A stretch of DNA of 36,617 bases from Flavobacterium sp. (GCA_025351785.1 JANXVF010000017.1:1-36617); one strand, 5' to 3'; shown: positions 9,450 to 19,154, counted from the stretch's first letter. The notes: generated from the letters alone by a model not told the origin. Numbers and translations are program-made.

Positions 9450-10742
9450 ATGAATAAACTAGTTTGGTTTCGCAATGATTTGAGAGTTCAGGATAATAAT
9501 TCACTTTTTCAGGCCTGTAAAGGTTCTGCTAAAGTTATAGGAGTATATTTCTTAGATCCAAGACAATTTGAAAATAATAAATATGGTTTCAAAAAAACAG
9601 AAAAATTTAGAGCTAGATTCCTTTTAGAATCGCTTCGAGAACTGAAAAATAATCTAACCGAAAAAAATATTTCTTTATTGATATTTCATGATTTACCAGA
9701 GAATATTTTTCCTAAATTAATTTCAGATTTTCAAATAGAAAGTATTTATCTTCAAAAAGAATGGACCAAAGATGAAGTTCGAGTAAACGATTTGGTAAAA
9801 AATTTAATTCCCAATACAAAATTTATCGAAGTTCATGATCAGTTTTTATTTCATCCAGATGATATACCTTATTCTGATTTCAATAAAATTCCAGAAGTTT
9901 TTACCGAGTTTAGAAAAAAATGTGAGAAAGAAAGTAAGATAAGACCTTGTGTTGAAGTCGGTTCTAAACCCATTGAAAATTTAATCGAAACTTCAAATAT
10001 AATTCCCAGTCTAGAAGATTTAGGATTAGAATCTTTCAAATTAGATAAAAATTCGGCTTTTCCGTTTCGTGGTGGCGAAAATTCGGCTTTAAAACGAATG
10101 GAAAATTATTTTTTTGAAACCGAAAATTTATCAAAATATAAAAAAACTAGAAACGGACTTATAGGTGACAGCTATAGCTCAAAATTTTCGGCTTGGCTAG
10201 CAAACGGTAGTATTTCTGCGCGAACAATTTATAGGGAAATTCAAAATTATGAACGAGAAATTTGTAAAAACGAAGATACATATTGGTTAGTCTTTGAATT
10301 AATTTGGCGCGATTATTTTAAATATATTTCTTTAAAACATGGCGAAAAAATTTTCAAACTTGATGGAATACTAGGAAACACTTATGAGTGGAAATCAAAC
10401 GATAAAGCCCTTCGGCAGTGGATAAACGGAAATACACGAGAGCCATTTGTAAATGCCAATATGATTGAGTTGCAACGCACTGGCTTTATGAGCAATCGAG
10501 GCAGACAAAATGTTGCAAGCTATTGGGCCAAAGAGTGGGAACAAGATTGGCGCGTTGGAGCAGCTTATTTTGAAAGTTTGTTAATAGATTATGATGTGCA
10601 CTCTAATTATGGCAACTGGATGTACAATGCAGGCGTTGGAAACGATCCTCGAGATAGAAAATTCAATATAAAACGTCAAGCAGAAATGTATGATAGCGAC
10701 GGAAAATATCAAAAATTGTGGTTAAACCCCGATTTATTTTAA
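9450..10742 (+). CDS. DASH-family cryptochrome / photolyase
   Basis: 430 residues. The N-terminal photolyase alpha/beta domain starts LVWFRNDLRVQDNNSL. The C-terminal FAD-binding helical domain contains EPFVNANMIELQRTGFMSNR and GRQNVASYWAKEW. GNWMYNAGVGNDPRDRKFN is diagnostic of Cry-DASH. The enzyme binds FAD, usually with a folate antenna, and repairs cyclobutane pyrimidine dimers under blue/UV-A light, mostly in single-stranded DNA. Length and motifs are complete. It is second-to-last in the operon with the flavin reductase, DUF2256 and a second photolyase of a different class. Confidence 0.92.
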   Translation: MNKLVWFRNDLRVQDNNSLFQACKGSAKVIGVYFLDPRQFENNKYGFKKTEKFRARFLLESLRELKNNLTEKNISLLIFHDLPENIFPKLISDFQIESIYLQKEWTKDEVRVNDLVKNLIPNTKFIEVHDQFLFHPDDIPYSDFNKIPEVFTEFRKKCEKESKIRPCVEVGSKPIENLIETSNIIPSLEDLGLESFKLDKNSAFPFRGGENSALKRMENYFFETENLSKYKKTRNGLIGDSYSSKFSAWLANGSISARTIYREIQNYEREICKNEDTYWLVFELIWRDYFKYISLKHGEKIFKLDGILGNTYEWKSNDKALRQWINGNTREPFVNANMIELQRTGFMSNRGRQNVASYWAKEWEQDWRVGAAYFESLLIDYDVHSNYGNWMYNAGVGNDPRDRKFNIKRQAEMYDSDGKYQKLWLNPDLF

Positions 10743-10777
10743 AACATATTACATAAAAAATTATCAAAACAATATAG

Positions 10778-12310
10778 ATGAAAACACTCCGTCTAATTCT
10801 TGGCGATCAGCTTAATATAAATCATTCTTGGTATTTAAAAACTGATGAAAACATAATTTATTTAATGGCAGAAATGCGTCAGGAAACCGATTATGTTAAA
10901 CATCATATTCAAAAAGTTGTGGCTTTTTTTATGTCGATGCGAAATTTTGCTAAGCAATTAGATACTCTCAATCACACCATAGTTTACTTTAAAATAACAG
11001 ATGAAAATAATCCTCAAAACTTAGAAAATCTTATTCAAAATTGTATTGAATACTATAAAATAGAAAAATTTGAATATCAATTGCCCGACGAATATCGACT
11101 TGACGAGCAATTAAAATCTATATGTAATACTTTAAATATTCGATCAGAAGCTTTTGATAGCGAACATTTTTATACCAAACGATTTGACTTGAAAGAATTT
11201 TTTGAAGGAAAAAAAATGCTGTTGATGGAAACTTTCTATAGGATGATGCGCAAAAAACACAACGTTTTGATGATAGGTGACGCACCTCTAGGAAATCAAT
11301 GGAATTTTGATCACGATAATCGATTAAAATATAAAGGTCAAGTTCCTATTCCTGATGCAAAAATATTTTCTAAAAATATAAATGAAATTTTAGACCAAAT
11401 AAACAAATCGGGGATTGAAACTATCGGTAATATTGACAAATCAAATTTTGTTTGGCCTACATCAAGAACAGAATGCTTGGAGCAGTTAGATTATTTTTGT
11501 GCCAATCTTCTAAAACATTTTGGAGATTATGAAGATGCCTCTCATACCGACGAAAAATTTTTATTTCATTCTCGATTGTCTTTTGCAATGAATACTAAAA
11601 TGCTTTCGCCTCATGAGGTTGTAAATACTGTTGTAAATTATTATTATAAAAACGAAACTGAAATTACAATATCGCAGGTTGAAGGATTTGTGCGTCAAAT
11701 ATTAGGTTGGCGCGAATATATTCGAGGAATTTATTGGAAAGAAATGCCAAACTATGCTTCGATGAATACACTTGAAAATCACTCTAATTTGCCCGATTTT
11801 TATTGGACAGGGAAAACTAAAATGAATTGTATGCAAAAATCAATTTCGCAAAGTTTAACTGATGCTTATGCGCACCATATTCAGCGATTGATGATTATAG
11901 GAAATTTTTCGTTGCTAACACAAATGCATCCAGATCAGGTTGATTCCTGGTATCTTGGAGTTTATATTGATGCTATTGAATGGGTTGAATTACCAAATAC
12001 TCGAGGTATGTCTCAATATGCCGATGGTGGAATTTTGGCCACAAAACCCTATGTTTCTTCTGGGAGTTATATAAATAAAATGAGTAATTATTGTACAAGT
12101 TGTCACTATTCTGTGACAGAAAAATTTGGTGATAAAGCGTGTCCATTTAATACATTATATTGGAATTTTCTTGATGAAAAAAAGGAATACTTTGCAAAAA
12201 ACCAGCGCATGGGAATGATGCTCAATATGCTTAAAAAAATGAATCCCGAAGAATTATACAAGATAAAAGTAAAAGCAAACGAGATTATCGAGAATTTAAA
12301 TTCGTATTAA
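10778..12310 (+). CDS. iron-sulfur bacterial photolyase/cryptochrome (PhrB/FeS-BCP class)
   Basis: 510 residues beginning MKTLRLILGDQLNINHSW, the signature of the deoxyribodipyrimidine-photolyase-related family (COG3046). Four cysteines suited to the [4Fe-4S] cluster are visible: C351 (KMNCMQKS), C439 and C442 (NYCTSCHY) and C455 (KACPFN). These match the order and spacing reported for Agrobacterium PhrB (C350, C438, C441, C454). Members bind FAD and a lumazine antenna and repair (6-4) photoproducts. Together with the Cry-DASH gene 35 bp upstream, the operon would cover both major UV lesions. Its stop codon overlaps that of the convergent acylase gene. Confidence 0.92.
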   Translation: MKTLRLILGDQLNINHSWYLKTDENIIYLMAEMRQETDYVKHHIQKVVAFFMSMRNFAKQLDTLNHTIVYFKITDENNPQNLENLIQNCIEYYKIEKFEYQLPDEYRLDEQLKSICNTLNIRSEAFDSEHFYTKRFDLKEFFEGKKMLLMETFYRMMRKKHNVLMIGDAPLGNQWNFDHDNRLKYKGQVPIPDAKIFSKNINEILDQINKSGIETIGNIDKSNFVWPTSRTECLEQLDYFCANLLKHFGDYEDASHTDEKFLFHSRLSFAMNTKMLSPHEVVNTVVNYYYKNETEITISQVEGFVRQILGWREYIRGIYWKEMPNYASMNTLENHSNLPDFYWTGKTKMNCMQKSISQSLTDAYAHHIQRLMIIGNFSLLTQMHPDQVDSWYLGVYIDAIEWVELPNTRGMSQYADGGILATKPYVSSGSYINKMSNYCTSCHYSVTEKFGDKACPFNTLYWNFLDEKKEYFAKNQRMGMMLNMLKKMNPEELYKIKVKANEIIENLNSY

Positions 12311-14688
12311 ATTTTGGGTTTTAAAATTAATCTTGTCGACGTTTTTACAATTTCTGCTTTATTAAGTTTCATTTTTCTGAATTTTCCTTTGGCAAACATT
12401 ACCGCCTGATCGTCATAATGTTTGCTCATTGGGTTTCCAGATTGACCCGTTGGTAAAATACTAACGCTATTTTCAACATCCGAAAAATCAATTATTCTTC
12501 GTGTTGATGGTCCTCCTTTTACTTCGTTACTTAAATTATCACTATAAAAAAATAGTAAATTATTTATAACTTCGTTGCTTCCTGGAACTTCAAAAGGTCC
12601 GACATTAAAAAAATTTCTCAGGGCTTTAATTTTGCCAATTGGATGCTGATGTTCTAAGGTGTGTACTTTATTCCAAGTCCAATAGTTAGTATTATTTCCC
12701 AATTGATTTTCTAAAGATGCAATCGCCTGTCTAAATGATTTATTCAAAATTTCTGCACGAGTTTCTTTATGATTTTTGGTCGAGATATCGTCCCACCAAA
12801 CCGAATTTATATTTTCACTCTGAATTGCAATCGTTTGTTTGATAACATGAGTTCCTAAAAAAGCATTAAATTTTACCTCGCCAAGTTCATCTTTAAAAGT
12901 ATCTTTAAGATAAAAATACATCCATTTATTAAAAATTGTTGGCGCAATATCTGAAAGATTATTTGTTCCTTTCCAAGATTTTAATATTGAAATAGCTTTG
13001 CACCCAATTTCAGAATTTAAACTAACTGATGATAACCAATTAGAAACCAAATCGGTAGAAGTTGATGATGTATTATCGTTTACCATTTTTTCAACATCAA
13101 ATTTTGTCCAATTATTTTTCGACTTCAGAAAATCTTCAATTCGTTTCGCTCGATCTTTTGGCAAATAATAACCCGGATACAAATATCCATCTATTGCCTC
13201 GGGCTGATTGTTTGAAGAATAAACGTAATTCCATGGCGGGTTTATAGCAGACGGATTTTTATCAAACTCCAGAAACTCTTTTTTGTCATCAATGCCATTG
13301 GCACCATTCAAAATAAAATTTGTATTTACAGATTTGTCAACTTTATACAATTTTCCAGAGGTTATCCAGGCAATATTATTTTTTGCATCTCCATACATAA
13401 CGTTTAACCCTGGAGCAGAAATTAATGAAACTCCGTTATAAAAATCTGCAACACTTTTAGAATGACAAAGTGTGTGTACTGCCTCCAAAATTTGATTTTT
13501 TTGTTGGGTATAAATCCAAGACATTGCAATTGGTTTTTTAGATGTAATTGAAGTTAATAATCCGTTGATAATTGGTCCGTGAATGCTTTCTTTAATGTTT
13601 AAAGTGACAGATGAACTATCTTTTACTTTAATAATTTTTGTTCTGATTTTAAAATTTTTAAATCCATCAACAGTTTTATATTGATTTTTATCAACTGGAT
13701 TCACTTCTTCTTGAAATAAATCTAAATCATCATTTTCAAACATTGTCAATCCATAAGCATACTTATGATTATGACCCAAAAGAGGAAAAGGAGTTCCTGC
13801 TAAATAATAGCCATATATTTCATAATCTGGACATGTAATATGAGCTTCATACCAAATACAAGGTTGTGAAAATCCAATGTGAGGATCATTTTCAAAAATC
13901 ACTTTGCCTTTTTTAGTTTTTGACGCACCAATTATCCAACTGTTGCTTCCAATAAAAGCTGGGATTGGAGCATTTTCTAACAAGCTTGTTATTGATTTTG
14001 ATATCTGTGAATAGTCATTGCTTTTTGCTTTGTAACTTTTCAGTTTCGTTGTTGCTTGTAGTCCGTTCAAACCAAAATCTTTTAAATATTCTAACCCAAG
14101 CTTATCTCTAATGTCTGTAAGCAATGGGTCTGTTTTTTGAGCCATCGCAAAGCTAAATGACATGTAGCCAAAAATATTATATACATCTTTGATGGTAAAT
14201 TTTTCTTTTTTTAATCCTAGTAATTGAAATTCTATTGGGGTTTTACCATTTTCGATATATTGATTGATTCCGTCTAGGTAGGACATTGTCAATTTATATG
14301 CTTCTGAATTTTTGTTTAATTGTGAAATTTCTTTTTTTGAATTTTCATCAATCCCTATTCCTGCAAAAAAAATATCGTTTTGTAAGGCTTTAGTACCAAA
14401 AATCTCAGATAATTTTCCCGGAGCTATTCTTCGCATCAATTCCATTTGCCAAAGTCTATCTTGAGCATGAATGTAGCCTAGTGCTATCATAGCATCGTTT
14501 TGAGAATTTGCGTAAATGTGTGGTACACCATAATCATCAAAGAAAACAGTAGTTTCTTTTTGAAGATTCATTAATTGTAATTCACCTTCATATTTTGGTT
14601 TTGTTGATAGTAAATAAAAAAATAATCCAAGAGCGATTAAAGTAATTATTAGTAGCGATATTAGGATTATTCTCCTTAGTTTTTTCAT
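12307..14688 (-). CDS. penicillin-acylase family Ntn hydrolase
   Basis: Start taken at 14688 (MKKLRRIILISLLIITLIAL), because this gives a compact signal anchor; an ATG seven codons upstream is less likely. About 793 residues. The family is made as a precursor that cuts itself to expose a catalytic serine. Here the cleavage site is in PAFIGSNSWIIGAS, with the nucleophile serine at about residue 248, followed by NDPHIGF. The N-terminal part (DDYGVPHIYA, GYIHAQDRLWQMEL, RRIAPGKLSEIFG) is typical. Substrates in the family include penicillins, N-acyl-homoserine lactones and other N-acyl amides; which one is acted on here cannot be told. Periplasmic location is predicted from the N-terminal hydrophobic segment. 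Confidence 0.9.
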   Translation of the reverse strand: MKKLRRIILISLLIITLIALGLFFYLLSTKPKYEGELQLMNLQKETTVFFDDYGVPHIYANSQNDAMIALGYIHAQDRLWQMELMRRIAPGKLSEIFGTKALQNDIFFAGIGIDENSKKEISQLNKNSEAYKLTMSYLDGINQYIENGKTPIEFQLLGLKKEKFTIKDVYNIFGYMSFSFAMAQKTDPLLTDIRDKLGLEYLKDFGLNGLQATTKLKSYKAKSNDYSQISKSITSLLENAPIPAFIGSNSWIIGASKTKKGKVIFENDPHIGFSQPCIWYEAHITCPDYEIYGYYLAGTPFPLLGHNHKYAYGLTMFENDDLDLFQEEVNPVDKNQYKTVDGFKNFKIRTKIIKVKDSSSVTLNIKESIHGPIINGLLTSITSKKPIAMSWIYTQQKNQILEAVHTLCHSKSVADFYNGVSLISAPGLNVMYGDAKNNIAWITSGKLYKVDKSVNTNFILNGANGIDDKKEFLEFDKNPSAINPPWNYVYSSNNQPEAIDGYLYPGYYLPKDRAKRIEDFLKSKNNWTKFDVEKMVNDNTSSTSTDLVSNWLSSVSLNSEIGCKAISILKSWKGTNNLSDIAPTIFNKWMYFYLKDTFKDELGEVKFNAFLGTHVIKQTIAIQSENINSVWWDDISTKNHKETRAEILNKSFRQAIASLENQLGNNTNYWTWNKVHTLEHQHPIGKIKALRNFFNVGPFEVPGSNEVINNLLFFYSDNLSNEVKGGPSTRRIIDFSDVENSVSILPTGQSGNPMSKHYDDQAVMFAKGKFRKMKLNKAEIVKTSTRLILKPKI

Positions 14689-14771
14689 CTGAAATAAAAT
14701 TATACTCAAATGTAAAAAATAAAACCTTTAAGAATGTGATATCAGATTATTTTAAAATCAGAATTAGGCAT

Positions 14772-14807
14772 AAAAAAAGTGCTTAAATAAAATTTATTCA
14801 AGCACTT
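14772..14807 (-). terminator. intrinsic terminator after the glycine-zipper gene
   Basis: Arms AAGTGCTT/AAGCACTT continue, after one mismatch, as AATAAA/TTTATT. Read on the minus strand the stem is followed by a T run, 20 bp past the stop of the gene at 14827. Confidence 0.85.
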
Positions 14808-14826
14808 CAAATTGTAATTATTTTTT

Positions 14827-15264
14827 TTATTTCTTTTTATCGTCTAATATAGCTCCAGTACCAGCGCCTAAACCTGCTCCGGCTAATCCACCAATAATAG
14901 CTCCTTCGCCTCTTTTTTTATCAATCAAAGCTCCAGTAATTGCGCCAACTCCTGCTCCTATTACTGCTCCTTTTGCTGCACGACTCCATTTTTTTCTTTT
15001 AGTGGTAGTAGTTGTAGTTGTGTTAGAATTTCCAGGAGAATTTACATAAACAACCTCTTTTTGCGTTTTTTGAGATTTCAATGTTTCAATTTTTGCTGAT
15101 TCGATTTTCATAGAATCAATAATTCTCTGTTTTTCCATAGCTACTTTCATCGAATCTACTGTAGATTTTTTTTCGGTATCTAATTTTCCTGCAGCATCAC
15201 TATTTTTACAAGATGTAAATGTTAATGCTCCTAAAATTGTCAATGTAACTAGTGTCTTTTTCAT
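14827..15264 (-). CDS. glycine-zipper lipoprotein
   Basis: 145 residues. A lipoprotein signal ends in the lipobox LTFTSC (Cys19). A charged, probably coiled-coil segment (about 28-75, repeats of DSMK and IDSMK) is followed by a run of seven threonines. The C-terminal glycine-zipper region contains GAVIGAGVGAITGALI and GLAGAGLGAGTGAILD. Such domains insert into or associate with the outer membrane, and the family is often stress-related. No specific partner is evident. It is a single gene with its own terminator. Confidence 0.8.
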   Translation of the reverse strand: MKKTLVTLTILGALTFTSCKNSDAAGKLDTEKKSTVDSMKVAMEKQRIIDSMKIESAKIETLKSQKTQKEVVYVNSPGNSNTTTTTTTKRKKWSRAAKGAVIGAGVGAITGALIDKKRGEGAIIGGLAGAGLGAGTGAILDDKKK

Positions 15265-15392
15265 GGTTAGATTTATTTATTGTTATTACACAAATTACGC
15301 ATAAATTTTAAATATGGTTTTTACACAATTAATTTTTTTACTTGTATAATTAAGATAAATTTTGAAAAATAAAATTAATTCTGAAAAATATT

Positions 15393-16481
15393 TTAGTCCC
15401 TTTGAAAGTTAATTTTTGCCCCAACATCTAAACCATTGTTTGATGCTAATACGCCACAAAGATGATACAACATCCTAGCTCCTACATTTCCATCCCAATC
15501 GTCATGTTCGCCTGGAGCAACTTCTACCAAGTCAAAACCTATTATTTCTTTACCACTTAGAGCTAATTTATTGAATAAAAAGGTGGCTTGTTCAAACGAA
15601 AATCCACCAGGAACAGGTGTTCCAGTATTAGGACAATACCAAGGATACATTCCATCAATATCAAAACTAATACAAACTTTTTGAGGTAAAGAGGCAATAA
15701 TTGCATCACATTGTTGTGACCAAGTTATCCCTTGAAAAGATTCATTTTTTAAATCTGAATCGGTGTGAACTAAAACTCGACCATTTTCTTTTTGAACGTT
15801 ATGAACCTCTTGTTCACAAAAATCGCGAATTCCAACTTGAATAATTTTTGAAATATTAGGAATTTGAAGCGCATTATACATAATAGATGCATGAGAATAA
15901 GTAAATCCTTCATAGGCAATACGCAAATCCATGTGTGCATCAAGATGTAAAATTGCAAAATCATCATGTTTAGTTGCTAATGCTTCATAATATCCTAAAG
16001 GTGTAGAATGATCTCCTCCTAGAAGTACCACTTTTTTTCCTTGATTCATCCAATACAAAACTTTTTCCTTTACTTCTGTATGTAAATTTCTACATACCTC
16101 GTTGATAGATTTTAAATCTGATTCTAAACTGGGATGACTACCTAAAATTTCACCTTTTTCTAGAGCTTGAATAATTGGCTGGGCTAATGCTTTGAAGGAA
16201 TTAGAATTTATTTTCCATTGTTCGGGTGCATCGTCATAAAAAATACCTAGTTTCCATAATTCAGGAAAATCTTGATGGCATAAATCGACTTGAAATGAAG
16301 CTTCAAAAATTGCCTCTGGACCATTAGAAGCCCCAGAGCCATAACTAACTGTAACTTCCCACGGCACTGGAATTATAATTATTTCAGATTGTGAAGCCGA
16401 AAATGGCAATCCAAAAATAGTCGCATCTGCAAGTCCTGGTTGTGAAGGATCAAAATTTTGTATAATTGCTTGTTTTGTCAT
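15393..16481 (-). CDS. ureohydrolase (arginase/agmatinase) family protein
   Basis: 362 residues. The binuclear manganese site is complete: H158 in LGGDHST, D181, H183 and D185 in LDAHMDLR, and D274 and D276 in SFDIDG. The end with GFDLVEVAPGEHDDWDG is typical. Family members hydrolyse guanidino or formimino groups (arginine, agmatine, guanidinobutyrate, formimidoylglutamate). The gene lies 31 bp downstream of kynureninase on the same strand and is likely cotranscribed. That makes a role in tryptophan or kynurenine catabolism possible, for example removing a formyl or amidine group. That is inference, and agmatinase remains the default reading. Confidence 0.85.
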   Translation of the reverse strand: MTKQAIIQNFDPSQPGLADATIFGLPFSASQSEIIIIPVPWEVTVSYGSGASNGPEAIFEASFQVDLCHQDFPELWKLGIFYDDAPEQWKINSNSFKALAQPIIQALEKGEILGSHPSLESDLKSINEVCRNLHTEVKEKVLYWMNQGKKVVLLGGDHSTPLGYYEALATKHDDFAILHLDAHMDLRIAYEGFTYSHASIMYNALQIPNISKIIQVGIRDFCEQEVHNVQKENGRVLVHTDSDLKNESFQGITWSQQCDAIIASLPQKVCISFDIDGMYPWYCPNTGTPVPGGFSFEQATFLFNKLALSGKEIIGFDLVEVAPGEHDDWDGNVGARMLYHLCGVLASNNGLDVGAKINFQRD

Positions 16482-16512
16482 CTTTTTGAAATGTAACTTT
16501 TTAAATCAAATA

Positions 16513-17796
16513 CTATTTATGTAATTCAAGGATTCCTTGTTTTAATATTTGTCCGAAATTGTAAATATTTTCATAAGATGTATATAACGGTACTGGTGCA
16601 AACCTAATTACATTGGGCTCACGCCAATCAGTTACAACGCCATTTTTCATTAAATACTCGAATAAACTTTTGCCTTCACCATGAAAAAAAACCGAAAGTT
16701 GACAGGCTCTTTCTTCTTGATTTTGAGGCGTTATTATTTCAAAATGGCCACTTACTTCTGTATCAATTTCGTGTAACACAAATTCTAAAAAAGAGGTAAT
16801 TAGATTTCGCTTTTGTATTAATTTTTCCATTCCTACTTCGGCAAATAATTCGACTGAAGCTAAATAAGGTGCCAATGATAATATTGGTAAATTGCTAATT
16901 TGCCAACCGTCGGCTCCAATTATTGGATCGAAATTTTGCTCCATTTGAAACCGATTTTCTCTTTTATTTCCCCACCAGCCAGTAAATCTTGGTAATGATT
17001 TATTGGAATGATGTTTTTCGTGAATAAAACAACCTGATGCATTTCCTGGTCCAGAATTCATATATTTATAGCTACACCATGAAGCAAAGTCAACATCCCA
17101 ATTATGCAGCTCTAGTGCTATATTTCCTGCCGCATGTGCCAAATCAAAACCTACAACTGCACCAGCTTTATGACCAGCTTGGGTAATGGTTTTCATATCA
17201 AAAACTTGCCCAGTATAATAATTTACACCTCCGATTAGCACTAAAGCTAACTCGCTACCAACTTCTTCAATTTTTGCCAAAATATCTTCAAGTCTAATAT
17301 TGTGTTCTCCTTTTCGACGTTTAATTTCGACTATTGCATCGTCCTCTTTATAACCATGAAAGTTGACTTGCGATTGAAACATATACTGATCTGATGGAAA
17401 TGCTTTTTCTTCACATATTATTTTGTAACGCGTTTTTGTAGGTCTGTAAAATGAAACCATCAGCAAGTGTAGGTTTACTGTAAGTGTGTTCATGACAGTA
17501 ATTTCTGACGGTTTTGAACCAACAATTTTGCTTAATGGGTTTGCAAAACGCTCATGATAATCCCACCAAGGTCTTTTTGCATAAAAATGACCCTCGACAG
17601 CTAGATTTGCCCAATCGTTCATTACCTCATCGACATATAGTTTTGTTCGTTTGGGTTGCAACCCTAGTGAATTTCCAGTAAAATATATTACATTTTTGTT
17701 ATTGTGTTGCGGAAAAATAAATTCGTTTTGGTAGGATTGTAAAACATCATTTTGATCAAGTTGTTGTGCAAATTGCAGTGAATTCTGAAACTTCAT
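16513..17796 (-). CDS. kynU: kynureninase
   Basis: 427 residues, full length. This PLP-dependent enzyme cleaves kynurenine or 3-hydroxykynurenine to (hydroxy)anthranilate plus alanine. Visible signs are YFTGNSLGLQP near the N terminus, the PLP-contacting GFDLAHAAGN (D218) and the Schiff-base lysine K244 in SWCSYKYMNSGPG. RFTGWWGN and RFAPVPLYTSYENI near the C terminus are also characteristic. It is the first gene of a two-gene unit with the ureohydrolase-family gene. Tryptophan dioxygenase and kynurenine monooxygenase are not in this window. Confidence 0.95.
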   Translation of the reverse strand: MKFQNSLQFAQQLDQNDVLQSYQNEFIFPQHNNKNVIYFTGNSLGLQPKRTKLYVDEVMNDWANLAVEGHFYAKRPWWDYHERFANPLSKIVGSKPSEITVMNTLTVNLHLLMVSFYRPTKTRYKIICEEKAFPSDQYMFQSQVNFHGYKEDDAIVEIKRRKGEHNIRLEDILAKIEEVGSELALVLIGGVNYYTGQVFDMKTITQAGHKAGAVVGFDLAHAAGNIALELHNWDVDFASWCSYKYMNSGPGNASGCFIHEKHHSNKSLPRFTGWWGNKRENRFQMEQNFDPIIGADGWQISNLPILSLAPYLASVELFAEVGMEKLIQKRNLITSFLEFVLHEIDTEVSGHFEIITPQNQEERACQLSVFFHGEGKSLFEYLMKNGVVTDWREPNVIRFAPVPLYTSYENIYNFGQILKQGILELHK

Positions 17797-17884
17797 TTGA
17801 TAATTTTTTAAACAATTATTGACTGTAAATGTAATAAAAAGTTTAGTTATTATTGTTTTTTGTTCAAGTCAAAAAGCTTAATCT

Positions 17885-17980
17885 TTAGCCCTGACACGGC
17901 AATTGTTGGAGCTCTTGTTTCGTTCTCAAAACGAAACAAAGCGACTTGCTGTGGCAGGTAATGAGTCGATTGAAAATGCC
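17885..17980 (+). repeat. hairpin-bearing interspersed repeat, copy A
   Basis: The segment begins TAGCCCTGA, has a perfect 10-bp stem (TTGTTTCGTT/AACGAAACAA, 17915-17939), then AAAGCGA, GCAGG and GAAAATGCC. The same ordered blocks recur in reverse orientation at 31546-31650. It occupies most of the 259-bp gap between divergent genes. I recall similar elements between genes in other Flavobacterium genomes; whether it is a MITE-like element or an RNA structure is unknown. Confidence 0.7.
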
Positions 17981-18028
17981 CCAAGTTTATGCTCCTGATT
18001 ATCAATAGAAAACTGATAGAATTTCGAT

Positions 18029-18036
18029 TATATTTG
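18029..18036 (+). promoter_or_regulatory. -7 promoter box for the lipid A deacylase gene
   Basis: TATATTTG fits TAnnTTTG exactly and lies 20 bp before ATG 18056. No clear -33 TTG is present. Confidence 0.5.
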
Positions 18037-18055
18037 CGAAAATTATTTTTACTAA

Positions 18056-19144
18056 ATGAACAAGTCGTTTTTAATGTTGTGCTTTGTTTTTGGTATTTGT
18101 TTGGGACAAAAACATGCTGATAGTGGTGCTTTGGAAATTACTTATTTTAGAGGAAATGTTTTGCCTCACACTTCAGATTTATATCATTTGCAAGGACATC
18201 CAGAAGGTTTTATGGTAAGCGCTTTGATGAAAACCCATGGTAATAGAGAATGGCATAGTGCTTTTAATTTTCCTGATTATGGAGTTTATTTTTTATATCA
18301 AAATTATAATAATGAATTTTTAGGCCGGAGTTATGCAACCGGAGGATTATATAATTTTTATTTTCTCAATAGGCATTTAAAATTATTGTTGTCGCAGGGT
18401 ATAACGTATGCCACAAATCCTTATAACAAAGAATTTAATAGTAAAAACAAGGCATTTGGCACAGAATTATTATCAAATACAAACATTGGTCTTAGCTTTA
18501 AGCAAGAAAAATTGATAGGAAATATTGGATTTGAAGGCGGAATTTTATTTACACACTCATCTAATGGTAGAATTAAAACTCCAAACAGTGGCATAAATAC
18601 TTATCTCTTGAATTTGGGTTTATGTTATAATTTTGACACTAAAAACACAATAGATACCGATAGTTTAAGATTGAAAAAAAATTGTGTCGAAGCCGTGCAC
18701 ATTGATTTATTTTTTAAAACAGGAATAAACGAAAGTCCGATAATTAATAGTGGTCAACATCCTTTTTATCATTTCGGAATTTATGCCGACAAGCGATTGA
18801 ACCGTAAAAGTGGCTTGCAACTAGGAAGCGAATTGTTTTTGACTACGAGCATTAAGGATTATATAAAATATAAATCGGTTGCTTTTCCTGAATTGAATAT
18901 CGATTCAAATACCGATTATAAGCGAGTAGGTATTTTTGTAGGACACGAACTTTTTGTGAATAAAATTTCGATAAGTACTCAAATAGGTTATTATATTTAT
19001 CGACCGTTTAAAGAGGATATTTCGATGTATGATAGAGTAGGTTTAAAATATTATATTTCAAAAAAAGTAGCTGTTGGATTTGATGTTAAAACACATTTAT
19101 TTTTTGCTGAGGCGTTAGAATTTGGTATCGATTATAGATTGTAA
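18056..19144 (+). CDS. PagL-like acyloxyacyl hydrolase (lipid A 3-O-deacylase family)
   Basis: 362 residues with an N-terminal signal peptide (MNKSFLMLCFVFGICLG). The sequence is rich in alternating beta-strand segments, as expected for an outer-membrane barrel. The GILFTHSSNGR block (H167, S168) fits the His-Ser active site of the PagL/acyloxyacyl-hydrolase family. Members remove an ester-linked acyl chain from lipid A in the outer membrane. About 150 C-terminal residues form a second strand-rich part, longer than Pseudomonas PagL (about 150 mature residues). The head-GIN lipoprotein gene starts 11 bp downstream, so the two are probably one unit. Confidence 0.75.
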   Translation: MNKSFLMLCFVFGICLGQKHADSGALEITYFRGNVLPHTSDLYHLQGHPEGFMVSALMKTHGNREWHSAFNFPDYGVYFLYQNYNNEFLGRSYATGGLYNFYFLNRHLKLLLSQGITYATNPYNKEFNSKNKAFGTELLSNTNIGLSFKQEKLIGNIGFEGGILFTHSSNGRIKTPNSGINTYLLNLGLCYNFDTKNTIDTDSLRLKKNCVEAVHIDLFFKTGINESPIINSGQHPFYHFGIYADKRLNRKSGLQLGSELFLTTSIKDYIKYKSVAFPELNIDSNTDYKRVGIFVGHELFVNKISISTQIGYYIYRPFKEDISMYDRVGLKYYISKKVAVGFDVKTHLFFAEALEFGIDYRL

Positions 19145-19154
19145 AAAAAGGGAA

